NCBI GenBank assembly: GCA_019802505.1
Contig: JAFMOC010000193.1
Span: 836,001 to 900,000 of the forward strand
DNA from: Corydoras sp. C115
Taxonomy: Eukaryota; Chordata; Actinopteri; Siluriformes; Callichthyidae
DNA length: 64,000 nucleotides
Direction: 5' to 3'
The notes below the pieces were generated by a model. That model did not search any database. It was not told the DNA's origin and saw only the letters and a program-made list of their open reading frames with translations. How positions within the stretch are numbered: position 1 is the first letter of the stretch; each line of letters begins with the position of its first letter. Of this stretch, positions 1 through 11,260 are shown piece by piece. Both the position numbers and the translations under genes were made by a program.

Positions 1-601
1 TCCCAATACTCCACCTTCAGGAGCTTTGATGACATTGGTTCCACAGTGGTTCTCCACCGTAATGCCCACATTTCTCAGGAGGTGTTCTACAGGATTGTGG
101 AGTCAATCCAAACTGTTTACATTGGAACTCTTCTAGATCTTTTGGTTTATTTACAGGATCGCCTTCGTGTCTTCGTTGTTGTTCACCGTAACGACCCCCA
201 TGCATGTCCACCCATCGCTGTTTTTTTTTTTTTTTTTTTTTTTTTGGGGGGGGGGGGGGGGTGCGCCTCACTGAACTGAAGCGCAGCCTGTTCTTACCTC
301 GTCCTCGTTTGTGTATTTGTACTGTACACCCTCTCAAACAGACGTTCACGCGAGTGCTTATTAACTCGAGTCTCGCACCGTGTGCACCGCGAGTGTTTGG
401 CGTTCAGAGTCCGGAGGGGTGTGTGTGTTTTTTTTTTTTTTTTTTTTTTTTCGGGTGGTTGATTCCGCGCACCTTTAACTGACGCTGCCTTTCCACTCGG
501 CTCTCCCTCTCTCTTTTTTTTTTGGGACCCTGCTGAGTTCAAGCATTCGTCTATGGAATTTTGGCCCCTCACTTGTGGTTTGGCAGCAGCATCACACGGC
601 A

Positions 602-603
<2 letters not shown>
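1..603. other. Unassigned intronic sequence with T and G homopolymers
   Basis: No gene is recognisable. The stretch holds a T run (220-245) that passes straight into a G run (246-261) and a second T run (428-451). The rest is ordinary mixed sequence. It most likely lies in the last intron of bcl11b, since the terminal exon begins at 24906 on this strand. Confidence 0.5.

Positions 604-667
<64 letters not shown>
604..667. repeat. (TG)n microsatellite
   Basis: About 32 uninterrupted TG dinucleotides, flanked by unremarkable sequence. Confidence 0.95.
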
Positions 668-670
<3 letters not shown>

Positions 671-904
671 ATTATGTGCCCGGGAAAAGCTAAATAGGTG
701 TATGTGTACTCTGCTGCTTCTCCTGTTCGTCTCTCTCTCTGTTTTTTTTATAAACCGCTGCTCTACGTGTCACTTTGTGCAGAATTAAAAGCAGAACGTA
801 CGGAACACGGTTCCAAAGAAAAGACACGAGTGTTCTGATAGAACCACAGAGGGATTTCATGTTCTTCACCTTCAGAACATCCACACTGACAAACATACAT
901 ATAT
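668..904. other. Unassigned intronic sequence
   Basis: No gene, RNA or repeat is recognised between the TG tract and the SINE that follows. Confidence 0.4.
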
Positions 905-1236
905 ATCATTATCTTCTGCTTTATCCTATATTAGGGTCGTGGGGGGGTTCCCCATGCCCATCCAGGGGAGAACGTTTCGGGCGCTGGGCAGATACACCCA
1001 GGACAGGATGCCAATCTATCACGCACTCACTCTCACAGACACACTCTATATGGGGCAATTTGGAGAACTCAATTGACCTGATCCATGTTTTTGGACTGTG
1101 GGAGGAAACCGGAGAACCCGGAGGAAACCCACGCGGACACGGGGAGAACATGGAAACTCCACCCAGATGGGGATTCCAACCGGGAATCCCTAGTGCTGAG
1201 AGGAGAACGTGCCAAACCACGAAGCCACCGTGCTGC

Positions 1237-1239
<3 letters not shown>
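905..1239 (-). mobile_element. SINE, V-SINE/DANA (Mermaid)-like, family A copy 1
   Basis: Read on the minus strand, this is a tRNA-like head (A-box-like TGGCTTCGTGG, degenerate B box), then the conserved core TGGAGTTTCCATGTTCTCC, TGGGTTTCCTCCGGGTTC and CACAGTCCAAAAACATGGA, and a tail ending AGCAGAAGATAATG. The head-core-tail order matches the DANA/Mermaid SINE of zebrafish and the V-SINE superfamily. About a dozen other copies or pieces lie in this window. It encodes no protein and depends on a partner LINE for movement. Confidence 0.85.

Positions 1240-1302
<63 letters not shown>
1240..1302. repeat. (TA)n microsatellite
   Basis: About 31 TA units separate a family A SINE from a family B SINE. 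Confidence 0.95.
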
Positions 1303-1304
<2 letters not shown>

Positions 1305-1499
1305 CATTTACATTACATTTGGTCATTTATTGGACTCTTTTATCCAAAGTGACTTACAAGCTGAGCACAGGGTTCATCACAGCGCCCACTGGAGCAATGA
1401 GGGTTAAGGGCCTTGCTCAAGGACCCACACTGGTAACTTCAGAGGACCTGGGAACCTTCAGTTTGATAGTCCAACGCCCTGACCACTGAGCTACCTCGT

Positions 1500-1500
<1 letters not shown>
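1303..1500 (-). mobile_element. tRNA-derived SINE, family B copy 1
   Basis: On the minus strand this starts with GAGGTAGCTCAGTGGTCAGG, a good Pol III A box, followed by a diverged B box near GGTTCCCAGGTCC. It continues through CTTGAGCAAGGCCCTTAACC and ends in a tail related to AAATGTAATG repeats. This structure is shared by common fish SINEs whose tail resembles that of salmonid HpaI-type elements. A second copy lies at 59625-59792. Confidence 0.75.
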
Positions 1501-1549
<49 letters not shown>

Positions 1550-1563
1550 GTAGCTCAGTGGTT

Positions 1564-1621
<58 letters not shown>
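1501..1621. repeat. Two (TA)n tracts around an inverted SINE head
   Basis: TA repeats at 1503-1546 and 1567-1621 enclose GAGGTAGCTCAGTGGT (1547-1562). That 16-mer is the exact reverse complement of 1482-1497 in the adjacent family B SINE, so two SINE heads face each other across a TA tract. Confidence 0.85.
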
Positions 1622-1625
<4 letters not shown>

Positions 1626-2725
1626 ACACACACACCTAACTACACCTCCATTGACTGGGGCGCCTCCACCTGGCACCTACAGAGGTTTTTCCTAAGTTCA
1701 GGATGTGGATGTGCGCGTTGGTGAGGATCGTCTTTTGTAAACGTGTGTCACGTCGGATTCGGTTCGTCGGCTCGCCGCGCGGCGCCCGTTCCCCGGCGAA
1801 CCTCGTGGCGATTTGGCCGACGAACACAGACGGCGTGGCGGCGGTTGCTGCCTCCGCGCCCGTCGACTCGTCGGTTCCACACTCCATCCGTTCTCCTTTA
1901 TCGTCTACCTCACACTTTGGCGGAATTATCCGAGGTGACTCTGCCTTTAAATCCTCTTACGCTTTGGGTTTCCTCGTCTTCACGTGTCCCCGCCAGAAGC
2001 AAAGCGCGGCCTCGGATCTGGCGTGTTGTCACCGTAACCCCGGCGCGGCGCGGCGTCGGTCGAGCGAGCATGGAGATTTGAATTTGTAAAGCGTGGGAGG
2101 ACGGATGGAGGAGGACGTGTAAGCCTCACCGGCGGGGCCCTAAGCGGGACTCGCGCGCCGCGCCGCACCTCGCGCTAAAGCGGCTTTGGACAACGGCGTG
2201 CGCGCGGGGCGCAGTGGACAGGACGGGATTAGCAGGTTAGCGCAGGTTCCGTCTCCCGGGGTTTTGACGGAGCGTGGCGGAGGGAATTAGTCCGGCTTGT
2301 TGCTCGCGAAAAGTGTGAGGCCACTTAGCCCTGGCTAATTTTTCAGCATGTTAACTTCAGGAGATTACGAGACGGCGGCGGGGAGAGTGACGCCGCCGCG
2401 CCGGGCGCTCAGCCGCCGAATTAAAGCCCAATTACGAGCGGCGCAGGGTTCGTCTGTAATTGAGGACGGTGGGCAGCTCCGCCAAGGGCGCCGGAGGGCG
2501 ACGCAGCCTGACGAGTCGATGCCTGATCCTCTTGTTTAGTCCGGCTTAAGGCCTCCCAATTTCACATGGCACGCCCGCCGCACCCCGGGAGCCGTCCCCC
2601 GACGCCGGCGCTCTGCACCACCACGCGTTCGCCGTATCGATCCGTCCTGCGGTCACTCTGCTCGTTTCCTCTGTCTCCGACTTTTAAGCGTCACGGACCG
2701 AAGTGGAGCTTCATCCTCGGGTTTG
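1622..2725. other. GC-rich unique block, no gene recognised
   Basis: The sequence is rich in CpG, especially at 1740-1880 and 2120-2200. No splice-bounded exon, known domain or RNA gene was recognised. It could be an intronic CpG island or a regulatory element; nothing seen here decides between these. Confidence 0.35.
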
Positions 2726-3145
2726 CACTCGTTAGATGAACCTGAGCGCCGCTCGTTAACGGAGCTCACACAATTCGCTCGTTTATTCTAAGAAATAATC
2801 TATGATATTTAAATAAACATATTTTAATATGTTTTTATGAGCAGATGGGTGCAGGGGGCAGCACTCGCACCTTCAGCAATGAGGGGGTGTTTTGCATGTC
2901 CTCCTCATGCCGGTGGGGGTTCTTTGAGCCTATCCCAGTGCTTTTAAGGCAGAAGATCAACAGCCTGGACAGGTTCTCCAGACCTCGTTGCTGAAGGTGC
3001 GAGCGCTGCCCCCTGCAGACCCCGGTCTGCTCATAAAAATATATTAAAATCTATTTATTTAAATATTGTACGTTATTTATTGGAATAAACGACCAAAATG
3101 TGTGAGCTCCATTAACGAGCGTCACTCAGGTTCATCTAACGAGTG
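2726..3145. mobile_element. Foldback (long inverted repeat) element
   Basis: The left end CACTCGTTAGATGAACCTGA (2726-2745) is repeated in exact inverted orientation at 3126-3145. The arms continue inward with partial matches: ACACAATT/AAATGTGTGAG region, GTTTATTCTAA/TTATTTATTGGAATAAACGA, then CAGCACTCGCACCTTCAGCA against TGCTGAAGGTGCGAGCGCTG. Each arm is about 160 bp with a spacer of about 95 bp. No coding capacity is present. It resembles a non-autonomous foldback or MITE-like DNA transposon; the family is not identified. Confidence 0.75.
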
Positions 3146-3150
3146 AAAAG

Positions 3151-3345
3151 TCCTGCGGTCACTCTCCTCGTCGACGCTCGTTAATGGATCTCACACATTT
3201 TGGTCGTTTATTCTAATAAATAATTATAATATTTATATAATTTGATTTGAATATGTTTTTAGGAGCAGACAGTGCGGCAGGGGACAGCACTCGCACCTTC
3301 AGCAACAAGGTCTGGTCCTGGAGCCTATCCTAGTGCTTTTCAAGG
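3151..3345 (+). repeat. Third, direct copy of the foldback arm
   Basis: GCTCGTTAATGGATCTCACA followed by TTTGGTCGTTTATTCTAATA, then GGGGACAGCACTCGCACCTT, repeats the left arm of the neighbouring foldback element in direct orientation. It lacks the outer terminal repeat seen at 2726. It may be a truncated second element or a partial tandem duplication. Confidence 0.65.
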
Positions 3346-3571
3346 CCCAATGCTTTTGATGACACATCTAAGAGCAAATTTCACATCTTTAGTTCTCCCG
3401 TAAGCATGTTTCTGACCCAAACACATAGGGAGAACATGCCAAATCCCCATCAAGAGCACTGTGAATCAAGCTCAGGACCCTGTTGCTGTGACGGTGATAC
3501 TTTAGGAAATTGAGATGTGATGTGTGGAATGTATTCGGACGGTTTAGAGTCGTCCTCGGGTTCGGTTGCCT
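3346..3571. other. Unassigned sequence with possible SINE debris
   Basis: A short match to the SINE phrase GGGAGAACATGCCAAA is present near 3430. Nothing else is recognised. Confidence 0.35.

Positions 3572-3602
<31 letters not shown>
3572..3602. repeat. Poly-G tract
   Basis: A run of about 31 G on the plus strand. Its exact length in the assembly should be treated with caution. Confidence 0.9.
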
Positions 3603-3605
<3 letters not shown>

Positions 3606-4002
3606 GTGTGTTTATAACCCCCCCTCCACCCAGAAAAAAATCAATTCCTGAAAGCAGGTTGGTGTTAATGCCACCGGATCAGCTGGCGTCTCAGCTCGCG
3701 TGGTCCCGGCGCTCGGGCCGATTCCGCCACCGGAGGACCTTTCAGCTCAAACAAAGCTGGAGCGCCGCCAAAAGGAGCCGGCGTGCCGCTGCACACGTCC
3801 CTCTGATCAGAGAGCGCCAGGCTCTTGGCGGGGTACCGAGCGCGGGTGAGCCGTCCGCCTGCTCCGGCTTCGTGGTTTTGTCTCTTCGATGTCGCTGATG
3901 TCAACGTTTCAACATTTTGATATGAAATCTAATTATTATTAATTTTATATTATTATTATTATTAGTGGGAGGGGCTCGCGTTCTCCAAACCCTGCTGTTA
4001 GG
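3603..4002. other. Unassigned sequence
   Basis: No gene or known element is recognised. A short ATT-repeat stretch lies at 3933-3963. Confidence 0.4.
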
Positions 4003-4165
4003 ACCTGGCTTTGTTTCATGCTGACACAGAACAGGGCCTTCCCCAAACTGTTTCCCCAGAGTTGCATGAGCTCATAGGCCGTGTGGAACACTGAAACACC
4101 GCCTGCTCCATTAGCACTGAGGTAATGATCATGTGTGGGAGTCCCAATACATGCTTTAAATTAAT
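4003..4165 (-). mobile_element. Decayed Tc1-like transposon fragment
   Basis: The phrase ACAGGGCCTTCCCCAAACTG and the end-like GTCCCAATACATGCTTT match a widespread fish Tc1-like element read opposite to its transposase. The fragment is short and carries no open transposase. Related pieces lie near 12.5, 15.7, 30.7 and 48.9 kb. Confidence 0.55.
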
Positions 4166-4183
4166 TTAATTGTACTTATTGAA

Positions 4184-4495
4184 AACGAGGGCGGCACCGT
4201 GGTTTAGTGGTTGGCATGTTCTCCTCTCAGCCCTAAGGATTCCCGGTTCGAATCCCCATCTGGGTGGAGTTTCCATGTCCTCCCTGTGTGCACGTGGGTT
4301 TCCTCCAGGTTCTCCGGTTTCCTCCCACAGTCCAAAAACATGGATCAAGGTCAAGTGAATTCTCCAAATTGCCCCATATAGAGTGTGTGTGTGTAACAAG
4401 CGATAGAGGGGCATCCTGTCCTGGGTGTATCTGCCCAGACCTTCTCCACTGGAGGGCATGGGGAACCCCCCCCCGACCCTAATAGAGGATAGAGG
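4184..4495 (+). mobile_element. V-SINE/DANA-like SINE, family A copy 2
   Basis: Head GGCGGCACCGTGGTTTAGTGG with a perfect B box GGTTCGAATCC, then the shared core, and an end at CCCTAATAGAGGATAGAGG. The final tail is lost and replaced by a G run. No target duplication was seen. Confidence 0.9.
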
Positions 4496-4807
4496 GGGGG
4501 GTTTGGCTGGTCGCCTCTCATCGGTCATTACAGCGCATCGTCGTTAATGAACCCAACGCGGGTTCTTCGTGTGGAACCTCTCATTGGATGGAGCTTTAAT
4601 TCCGTGGTGAGCGGCGCCGGGGCAGTTGGCGGGGCAGTTGGCGGACCGTCGCTCCACCCCGCTCTGCGCTGCCCATTCTGCAAAGTGGATGCCATTCACA
4701 CTCGCGCCTCTGGCGAGGTTCTGGCCATCTGCCTAATTTAGGAGAGAAAGGTAGCGTGAGGAATTAGATTAAACGGAGGCCAGTGAGTCGGTCCAGCTCG
4801 GTCAGGG

Positions 4808-4848
<41 letters not shown>

Positions 4849-5200
4849 TCGCGGCATCCCTCTCGCGGCTCGGAAATCAGGTAAGATTCTCAGGGCCAAA
4901 CGAGCATCATTAGAGCTAATCAGCGCAGCGCGGTGGAGAGGAGCCGGGCGCGCGGCGTCCCCCGATGGTAGCGATAGCAATCAACCTCGTTAGACTCGGA
5001 GGTGTGAAACGAATATGATTCCTGTCGCTGAAATCAAGAGGCACGCGTTCCACCGTCCCCTCTTCCGTTCTATAATAAGCCACGGGCGAGCCGGTCGTAT
5101 ATTAACGCAAACGAAACCCGTAATTAACCGATCGTCGGCGGCGAGCGCTCACCCCGCCGTCGGAGCAGATGGTGCCGCGACTAAAATGTTTACATAAGTG
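4496..5200. other. Intronic block with a CT repeat and CNE-like patches
   Basis: A (CT)n tract lies at about 4808-4845. Around it are low-repeat stretches with homeodomain-like cores (CTAATTTAGG near 4733, GGAATTAGATTAAA near 4760, GTAATTAACC near 5120). They could be conserved non-coding sequence, but this cannot be shown without an alignment. No exon was recognised. Confidence 0.35.
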
Positions 5201-8200
5201 TTTTTGGGTCAGCGTGTTTAAACTGAGCAGATTACACCTGCTTACAGCCAGAGAGGAACGCAGCATCACCTGAACCTGGGCTTAATCAAACTCAGGCTAA
5301 CTTAATCTGACAGAACGATGGGGGCAGGATCACTTAAACCTGACTTTATTAAGGAGGAAGAATTCACTCGGGCTTTCAGAGGAGGATGACTTGATCCTGA
5401 CTTAAGGAGAAGAATACAGTGACTTGGGAGAAGATTAAATGAACCTGACTTGTGTATCACTTTTTTTTGGACGTCGCTTGGCAAATCTCTCGAGACGCGA
5501 GGATTGTTTCTGGTATTTAATTAAGGCAGCCGTTAAATGATTGAATAATTGAATGGTTTGTAGTATTATGGTCTGGGCTTGGATCCGTTGGATTACGCTG
5601 GTAGGGACTGATTCAGATTAAACGTAGACTTTTCCGCAGCTGGAACTGAGCCTCGGTTTAATTAGCGAGTTCTAAACAGGGTTCAGATCATGTGGATTTA
5701 ACTTTGGCCCTGATTGGAGGTTGATCTTAAGGATTTGTGATCATTGCAGTGACAGATCCCGCTGATTAAGGTGGAGATCCCAGAGCATGGAGGTCACCCT
5801 CTTGGCTGGCAGGGTCTGGTGTGCCCTGCTTCATTGCAGACATCACAGGGACCTTTTATGGTGCCCACTTTTCTTTGTGAAGGCTTTGCTGGATGCCCAG
5901 CTTTTTATAGTTACGTTTAAAGAGAGCTGGATGCTTGGCCCAGCTGCTGCTCATTATGGTATACTCCATCCTTAAATTCACGTGTAATTAATTCGCTCGC
6001 CCAGACCCCCTTCGCTCCCTTACCCCATCCTTCCCTCCACTTCCAGGACCTTGAGAAAGTCCTCTCGAGCTCAACAAGCGCTCGACTCTGGATCGGTTCC
6101 CCGCCCCGCACGCAGGAGAAGCTTTAAAACAGACCATGCGGCGTTCACTGGCCTGGCCAGATCCTCGTCTCATTTCCGGTGATGTGAGTTTAAAACAGAA
6201 TGAATCATTGTCCTCGCGTTTTAAACAATGTCCTTTGTGGGACTGGTCTTTTTTTTTTCTTCCTCTCTGCCAGAGCTTACCGTCAGGCCTTTCCGTCCGT
6301 TCATTAACGGGATTTCTTCAGAATGACAGGGGTAACTTTTTTGGGACCTGGTTGTCCAGTGAGCCAGGAAATGCTTCCCACCCCTGACACCGAGTCCAGC
6401 GTTTACGGGTCCCTTTCATTGTCTCCCCTCTCGTTTTTCCTGCTGCCCGCTGGCATGTGAGCTCTCACACTCAGTTAAAGCTTTTAGGAGGTTTACCTTC
6501 TAATTTCCCAGAGCCACGCGGTATTTAAGACTCCCCAATTTGACCTCGGGATCAAATGAAAGGCACAGCGTGACTCTCCAGAATCGGTGTCATGCCGGGA
6601 CGTCTGGGTTCTGCTTCGTGAGACGGCTAATAGACCTGTCCGTCCGGGCCACGCAAATTTACCCAACAGTTCTTACAACGGGTACGTACCATCAGATCCG
6701 AGATCATCAACAACCGTCGGTCAAGCTGAGGAACATCTCTCCAGATCTTTGGGTTCCTCACCTTTGGCCTGTCTTACTATCAACCCATTGGGGTTTCAAT
6801 GGTCAGTGTTGGGGAGGAGAGGGGTATGGCCGTGTCACGTGTGTCCATGTGAGCGGATTTGGGAGTTTGACTTAATTGACGAAGCCAAAAGGTTTAAAGT
6901 TTAAAGGTTCTAAAAAAGACGAATAAGGTCCCGACAGATGGACCGGCCTCCCGAAGGAGCACTCGACCGACAAGAATTAGAGATTCGTTAGAAATGGAGC
7001 TAAAAATCAGCAAAAGAAGGATAATGTGGTTAAATAAATATAGTTTAGAGCATCGGCCTGGTCCTCTCAGATTCATAGAGTTCTGATGTCTGCCTGTTAA
7101 ACCAGGGCCCGGTTGGTGGAGGAGGCGGAGGATGGGGAGGAGGTGGAGGGTGCTGATGGAGGAGCTCTGTTTCTTGCAAATGAAAACAGATTGGACTGGT
7201 TATGGGAGCGGGCCTGGTTTCAGTTAGACTGGAGACAGGCGTACTGTGTGAATGCCATACCCCCCACTACCACCACCCCCTCCTCCGTTTACAGCTTCTG
7301 ACATGCTTTTTCCAGCGCCGCTCTTGGCTTTTTTCACCCCCCCCAACACACCCTCCCCCTCAACTCCCCCCCCCCCCCCCCCCGCCCCCCCGGCCCTCGG
7401 AATTAAACAGAAGTACGGCGACATGCTCTCGTAATCTTGTTTATCAGTTTAAAAATCATTTCTGCTGATTGCCCCGGGAGAAAATGCCCGGGCGGGAAGG
7501 CTTCGTTAAGCGTTGACGTCGTCGGCCGCCGGCCGCCGCGGCGTACGATCCGTTTGATCACCGCCGTCACGTTGACATCCATGCCACCGAGCGTTAGCTT
7601 AAGCCCGGTGTCGTAATCGGCCCGGCGAAGAAATGTTTTCTTTATCCCGACAGACCGAGGCCTTCGTTTATATGGCGAGTCCCGCTCGGACTCGTTACTC
7701 GACCCGCCCGCGATGCTCCCGTCAGGTGGGCACCTCCTCCTGACGTCCGGATCTCTGTGTTTCCATCACTTATTACGGCTCCGTCACCTCCCACCGCGCC
7801 TGACCGTCATCATTTCTTTAACGTGAGCGGCCGTGTTCCACTCTGCGACCGGAGTGGTATGTCCTCTCCGCGGGTTCGTCCGGCACACGGCGCGGTACGC
7901 CTGGTTACGTTTTACAGGTGCCTGTTAAAAGGCCCGCCGACCGGACGGTCTGTGCTTTATGGACCTGGGGGTCCGGCGGCCTCGGCTGGCCCTCGTCTGG
8001 GCGCAGGGCTCCGATGCGATCCGGTGTAATCAGAGCCTTATAAGGGCCTTTCGGAGCAGAGGGCCCCCCCCCCTCCAGCCCCCTCGGTCTGGTCTGGATC
8101 TGATGTTCCAGGCCGCAGCCCTCGCTGCTCGCTCCGTCTCCACAGTGTAAACACACGGAGCAGAGCGCCTGCTGGACTCCTCGCTCCTCACTCACATCAC

Positions 8201-8230
8201 ATCACTCACTCGCCCGCCCGCCTGCCCGTC
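5201..8230. other. Intronic sequence without recognised gene
   Basis: This 3-kb stretch has no exon, RNA gene or mobile element that I recognise. Notable features are TAATTA-rich patches at 5510-5560 and 5650-5670, purine-rich sequence at 7113-7165, a long pyrimidine run with poly-C at 7330-7395, and a GC-rich block at 7480-8230. Short open frames here have no family resemblance. Confidence 0.4.
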
Positions 8231-8439
8231 CGCCTCACGTGGGGGGGGGGTGCTGCACTTGTTTAGGGCTTGCGGTCGAACGCTGGTGAACGTGCAACGT
8301 GCTTAACCGGCGTCGACCTCGAGCCACGTGTAAGAGATTGCAAACGTGCCGTGAGACGTGCAGCAGCATGGGGGCGCCGTCCGCACATTTTTGGATTTTA
8401 AAACCCTCCACATGCTCTTTAAAGGGGGTGGGGTCAGGG

Positions 8440-9030
8440 CCGCGGACGGGCCGGTCCAGTCCTCCGCAGCCATACCTGTGATGTGTGCAGCATGTGGTTC
8501 TGCTCCGTCTGGTCGCAGTTGGCCCTGAAGGAGTTCCCTCCTGAACTTGGCGTTGCTCTCGCCACCACAATTACAACAAGAAGCAGAACTCGGTCGGGTT
8601 CCATCCTCTTCTGCTGGCCTCACGACCTTTATTTGCCCAATCATCGGTCTAAATGAACTGTGGACGGGCCAGAACCCTCGTCTTCCACTGCCATACCTGC
8701 AACATGCGGTACTGCGTCGTCAAGTCACAGCTGTCCCTAAAGGAGAAGTTTCTAGGTTCCATTTAGGGTTCTCTTCTGAACTTGGCATTGCTCCCGTCAC
8801 CATTGGCTGTTGAGCTTAGATCGTTCAAAGCTGTTCCGAGCTGCTGTGCAGAACCTCGGGGCCAAAACGATGAAAACTCCCCAACAATTAGGGGAAGAAC
8901 CAGAACTCGGTCGGGTTCCATCCTCTTCTGCTGACCTCACGGCCTTTATCTCCCCAATCAGGAAGCCTAATGAAGCCTCGGCGGTGTCGGGCCGAAGCCG
9001 GATTTGCAGGTGGTCGAAGCGACAGTGAGG
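8440..9030. repeat. Diverged tandem duplication
   Basis: The phrase AGAACTCGGTCGGGTTCCAT followed by CCTCTTCTGCTG recurs at 8584 and 8902 (318 bp apart). A second shared segment, CATACCTG...GAACTTGGC(G/A)TTGCTC, recurs at about 8471 and 8692. The unequal spacing shows an old, rearranged duplication. It encodes nothing recognisable. Confidence 0.65.
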
Positions 9031-9600
9031 ACGTTGAGACGTTCCGTGCGGTTCCCGTTCTGTCTGCACAGCTCAGGTGCCAATAAGCGATGCTCTGAGG
9101 ATCCGCCTAGTGCTCGTTGTGTGGTTCTTCTTCAGTTCCTCGGGTTCTGGTTTGATGGTAATGAAGAGCGTCTCGGCTGTAATAACACCACCAGGAGGCA
9201 GAATGAGAAGTCTGCACGTTGACGGCGGCGGGGTTGGTGGCGGCGGCATCGGCGCACTCCGTTTCTCTTTATTTCAGACAGTACATAAAAGCATATCCAC
9301 CCCCCCCCACCCACCCGCGGTCCTAAACCTGATTCCTTCCTCTCGCCTCTCGGTCCTCTTTATTATATCATGTCCATCCCGGCGTCTGGTACAACGATCT
9401 GCAGGGTAAATAACGGAGCGCCCGCCTCCGGCAACAACCTCATCTTTATTTTACGGCGGGAGCCGCGCGTACTTGTGTTCTACCCACGATGCCGCCTGAT
9501 TTCAGGGTCAGCGGCGTCCTAACAGCCGGCTCTAGCAAATCATCTGCCAGAATGAAGGGTCCCGGACGAAGAGACTCCCGTTTATTTTATTCACCAGATG

Positions 9601-9636
<36 letters not shown>

Positions 9637-9778
9637 CGTGCGGCCTCAGCGCTTCATGCCATACTAATACTTTCCCGGTTGCCAGATCTCGTTGGCCAGC
9701 GCGGTGCCACGCTGTTACATCACAGCTCCAAACCAGAGCCAGATATCAGGACGGCTCCCGGCGGACATTTCATTCATT
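9031..9778. other. Unassigned intronic sequence with a (GA)n tract
   Basis: A (GA)n tract lies at 9604-9634. No gene or known element is otherwise seen. Confidence 0.45.
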
Positions 9779-10131
9779 CATTATCTTCCGCTTTATCTTC
9801 TTATTAGGGTCGCGGGGGGGGGGGGGGGTCCCCATGCCCATCCAGGGGAGAACGTTTAGGGTTTGAACGAGCTGGGCAGATACACCCAGGACAGGGCGCC
9901 AATCCATCTCTGGGCACACACTCACTCACACAGACACTCCATATGGGGCAATTTGGAGAACTCAATTGACTTGATCCATGTTTTTGGACTGTGGGAAGAA
10001 ACCGGAGAACCCGGAGGAAACCCACGCGGAAATGGGGAGAACATGGAAACTCCACCCAGATGGGGATTCAAACTGGGAATCCCTAGTGCTGAGAGGAGAA
10101 CATGCTAAACCACTAAACCACCGTGCCGCCA
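9779..10131 (-). mobile_element. V-SINE/DANA-like SINE, family A copy 3
   Basis: A nearly full-length minus-strand copy. The head at the right end is GGCGGCACGGTGGTTTAGTGG. The core contains GGGTTTCCTCCGGGTTCTCC and the tail at the left end reads AAGCGGAAGATAATGAATGA. A G run (9815-9828) interrupts the 3' part. Confidence 0.9.
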
Positions 10132-10151
10132 ATAATAATAATAATAATAAC

Positions 10152-10184
<33 letters not shown>
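10132..10184. repeat. (AAT)n microsatellite
   Basis: About 17 AAT units with one substitution, directly at the 5' end of the SINE. Confidence 0.95.
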
Positions 10185-10186
<2 letters not shown>

Positions 10187-10288
10187 ATATTAATATCATT
10201 CATTCATATTTAAGTCAGACGTTGTTTATAAATCAGGTATTTTTATTTGAGTGCAGTCATTGATTCTTCAACTCATTTGTGCCTCCAA

Positions 10289-11260
10289 AGAGCAGGTGTC
10301 TTTAGGGTGGTGGATGATGGTCAGTACTGCAGTGGCGTGGTGGTGCAGGTGTTATTAGGGTGGTGGATGATGGTCAGTACTGCAGTGACACTGACGTGGT
10401 GGTGCAGGTGTCATTAGGGTGGTGGATGATGGTCAGTACTGCAGTGGCGTGGTGGTGCAGGTGTCATTAGGGTGGTGGATGATGATCTGTACTGCAGTGA
10501 CACTGACGTGGTGATGCAGGTGGCATTAGGGTTGTGGATGATGGTCAGTACTGCAGTGGCGTGGTGGTGCAGGTGTCATTAGGGTGGTGGATGATGGTCA
10601 GTACTGCAGTGACATGGCGTTGCAGGTGTCATTAGGGTGGTGGATGATGGTCAGTACTGCAGTGACATGGCGTTGCAGGTGTCATTAGGGTGGTGGATGA
10701 TGGTCAGTACTGCAGTGACATGGCGTTGCAGGTGTCATTAGGGTGGTGGATGATGGTCAGTACTGCAGTGACATGGCGTTGCAGGTGTCATTAGGGTGGT
10801 GGATGATGGTCAGTACTGCAGTGACATGGCGTTGCAGGTGTCATTAGGGTGGTGGATGATGGTCAGTACTGCAGTGGCGTGGTGGTGCAGGTGTCATTAG
10901 GGTGGTGGATGATGGTCAGTACTGCAGTGACATGGTGGTGCAGGTGTCATTAGGGTGGTGGATGATGGTCAGTACTGCAGTGGCGTGGTGGTGCAGGTGT
11001 CCTTGGGGTGGTGGATGATGGTCAGTACTGCAGTGGCGTGGTGGTGCAGGTGTCATTGGGGTGGTGGATGATGGTCAGTACTGCAGTGGCGTGGTGGTGC
11101 AGGTGTCATTGGGGTGGTGGATGATGGTCAGTACTGCAGTGGCGTGGTGGTGCAGGTGTCATTGGGGTGGTGGATGATGGTCAGTACTGCAGTGGCGTGG
11201 TGGTGCAGGTGTCCTTGGGGTGGTGGATGATGGTCAGCTCTGCAGTACATTGCATTGGTG
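10289..11260. repeat. Minisatellite, 53-bp unit (TE-derived)
   Basis: About 17 tandem units built on GGTGGTGGATGATGGTCAGT, ACTGCAGTGACATGG and TGCAGGTGTCATTAGGG. Most units are 53 bp; some contain an extra ACTGAC. The array ends in GCTGGTTCCAGTGGATCAGA, which continues into sequence resembling a common fish non-autonomous DNA transposon that carries one copy of the unit internally. The 51676-52800 array belongs to the same family. Confidence 0.9.

Noticed and set aside
921..1220. Open frames containing LACSPLSTRDS or FGLWEETGEPGGN repeated across the window
   Set aside because: These peptides are SINE family A sequence read in either direction; the same peptides recur wherever a copy lies.
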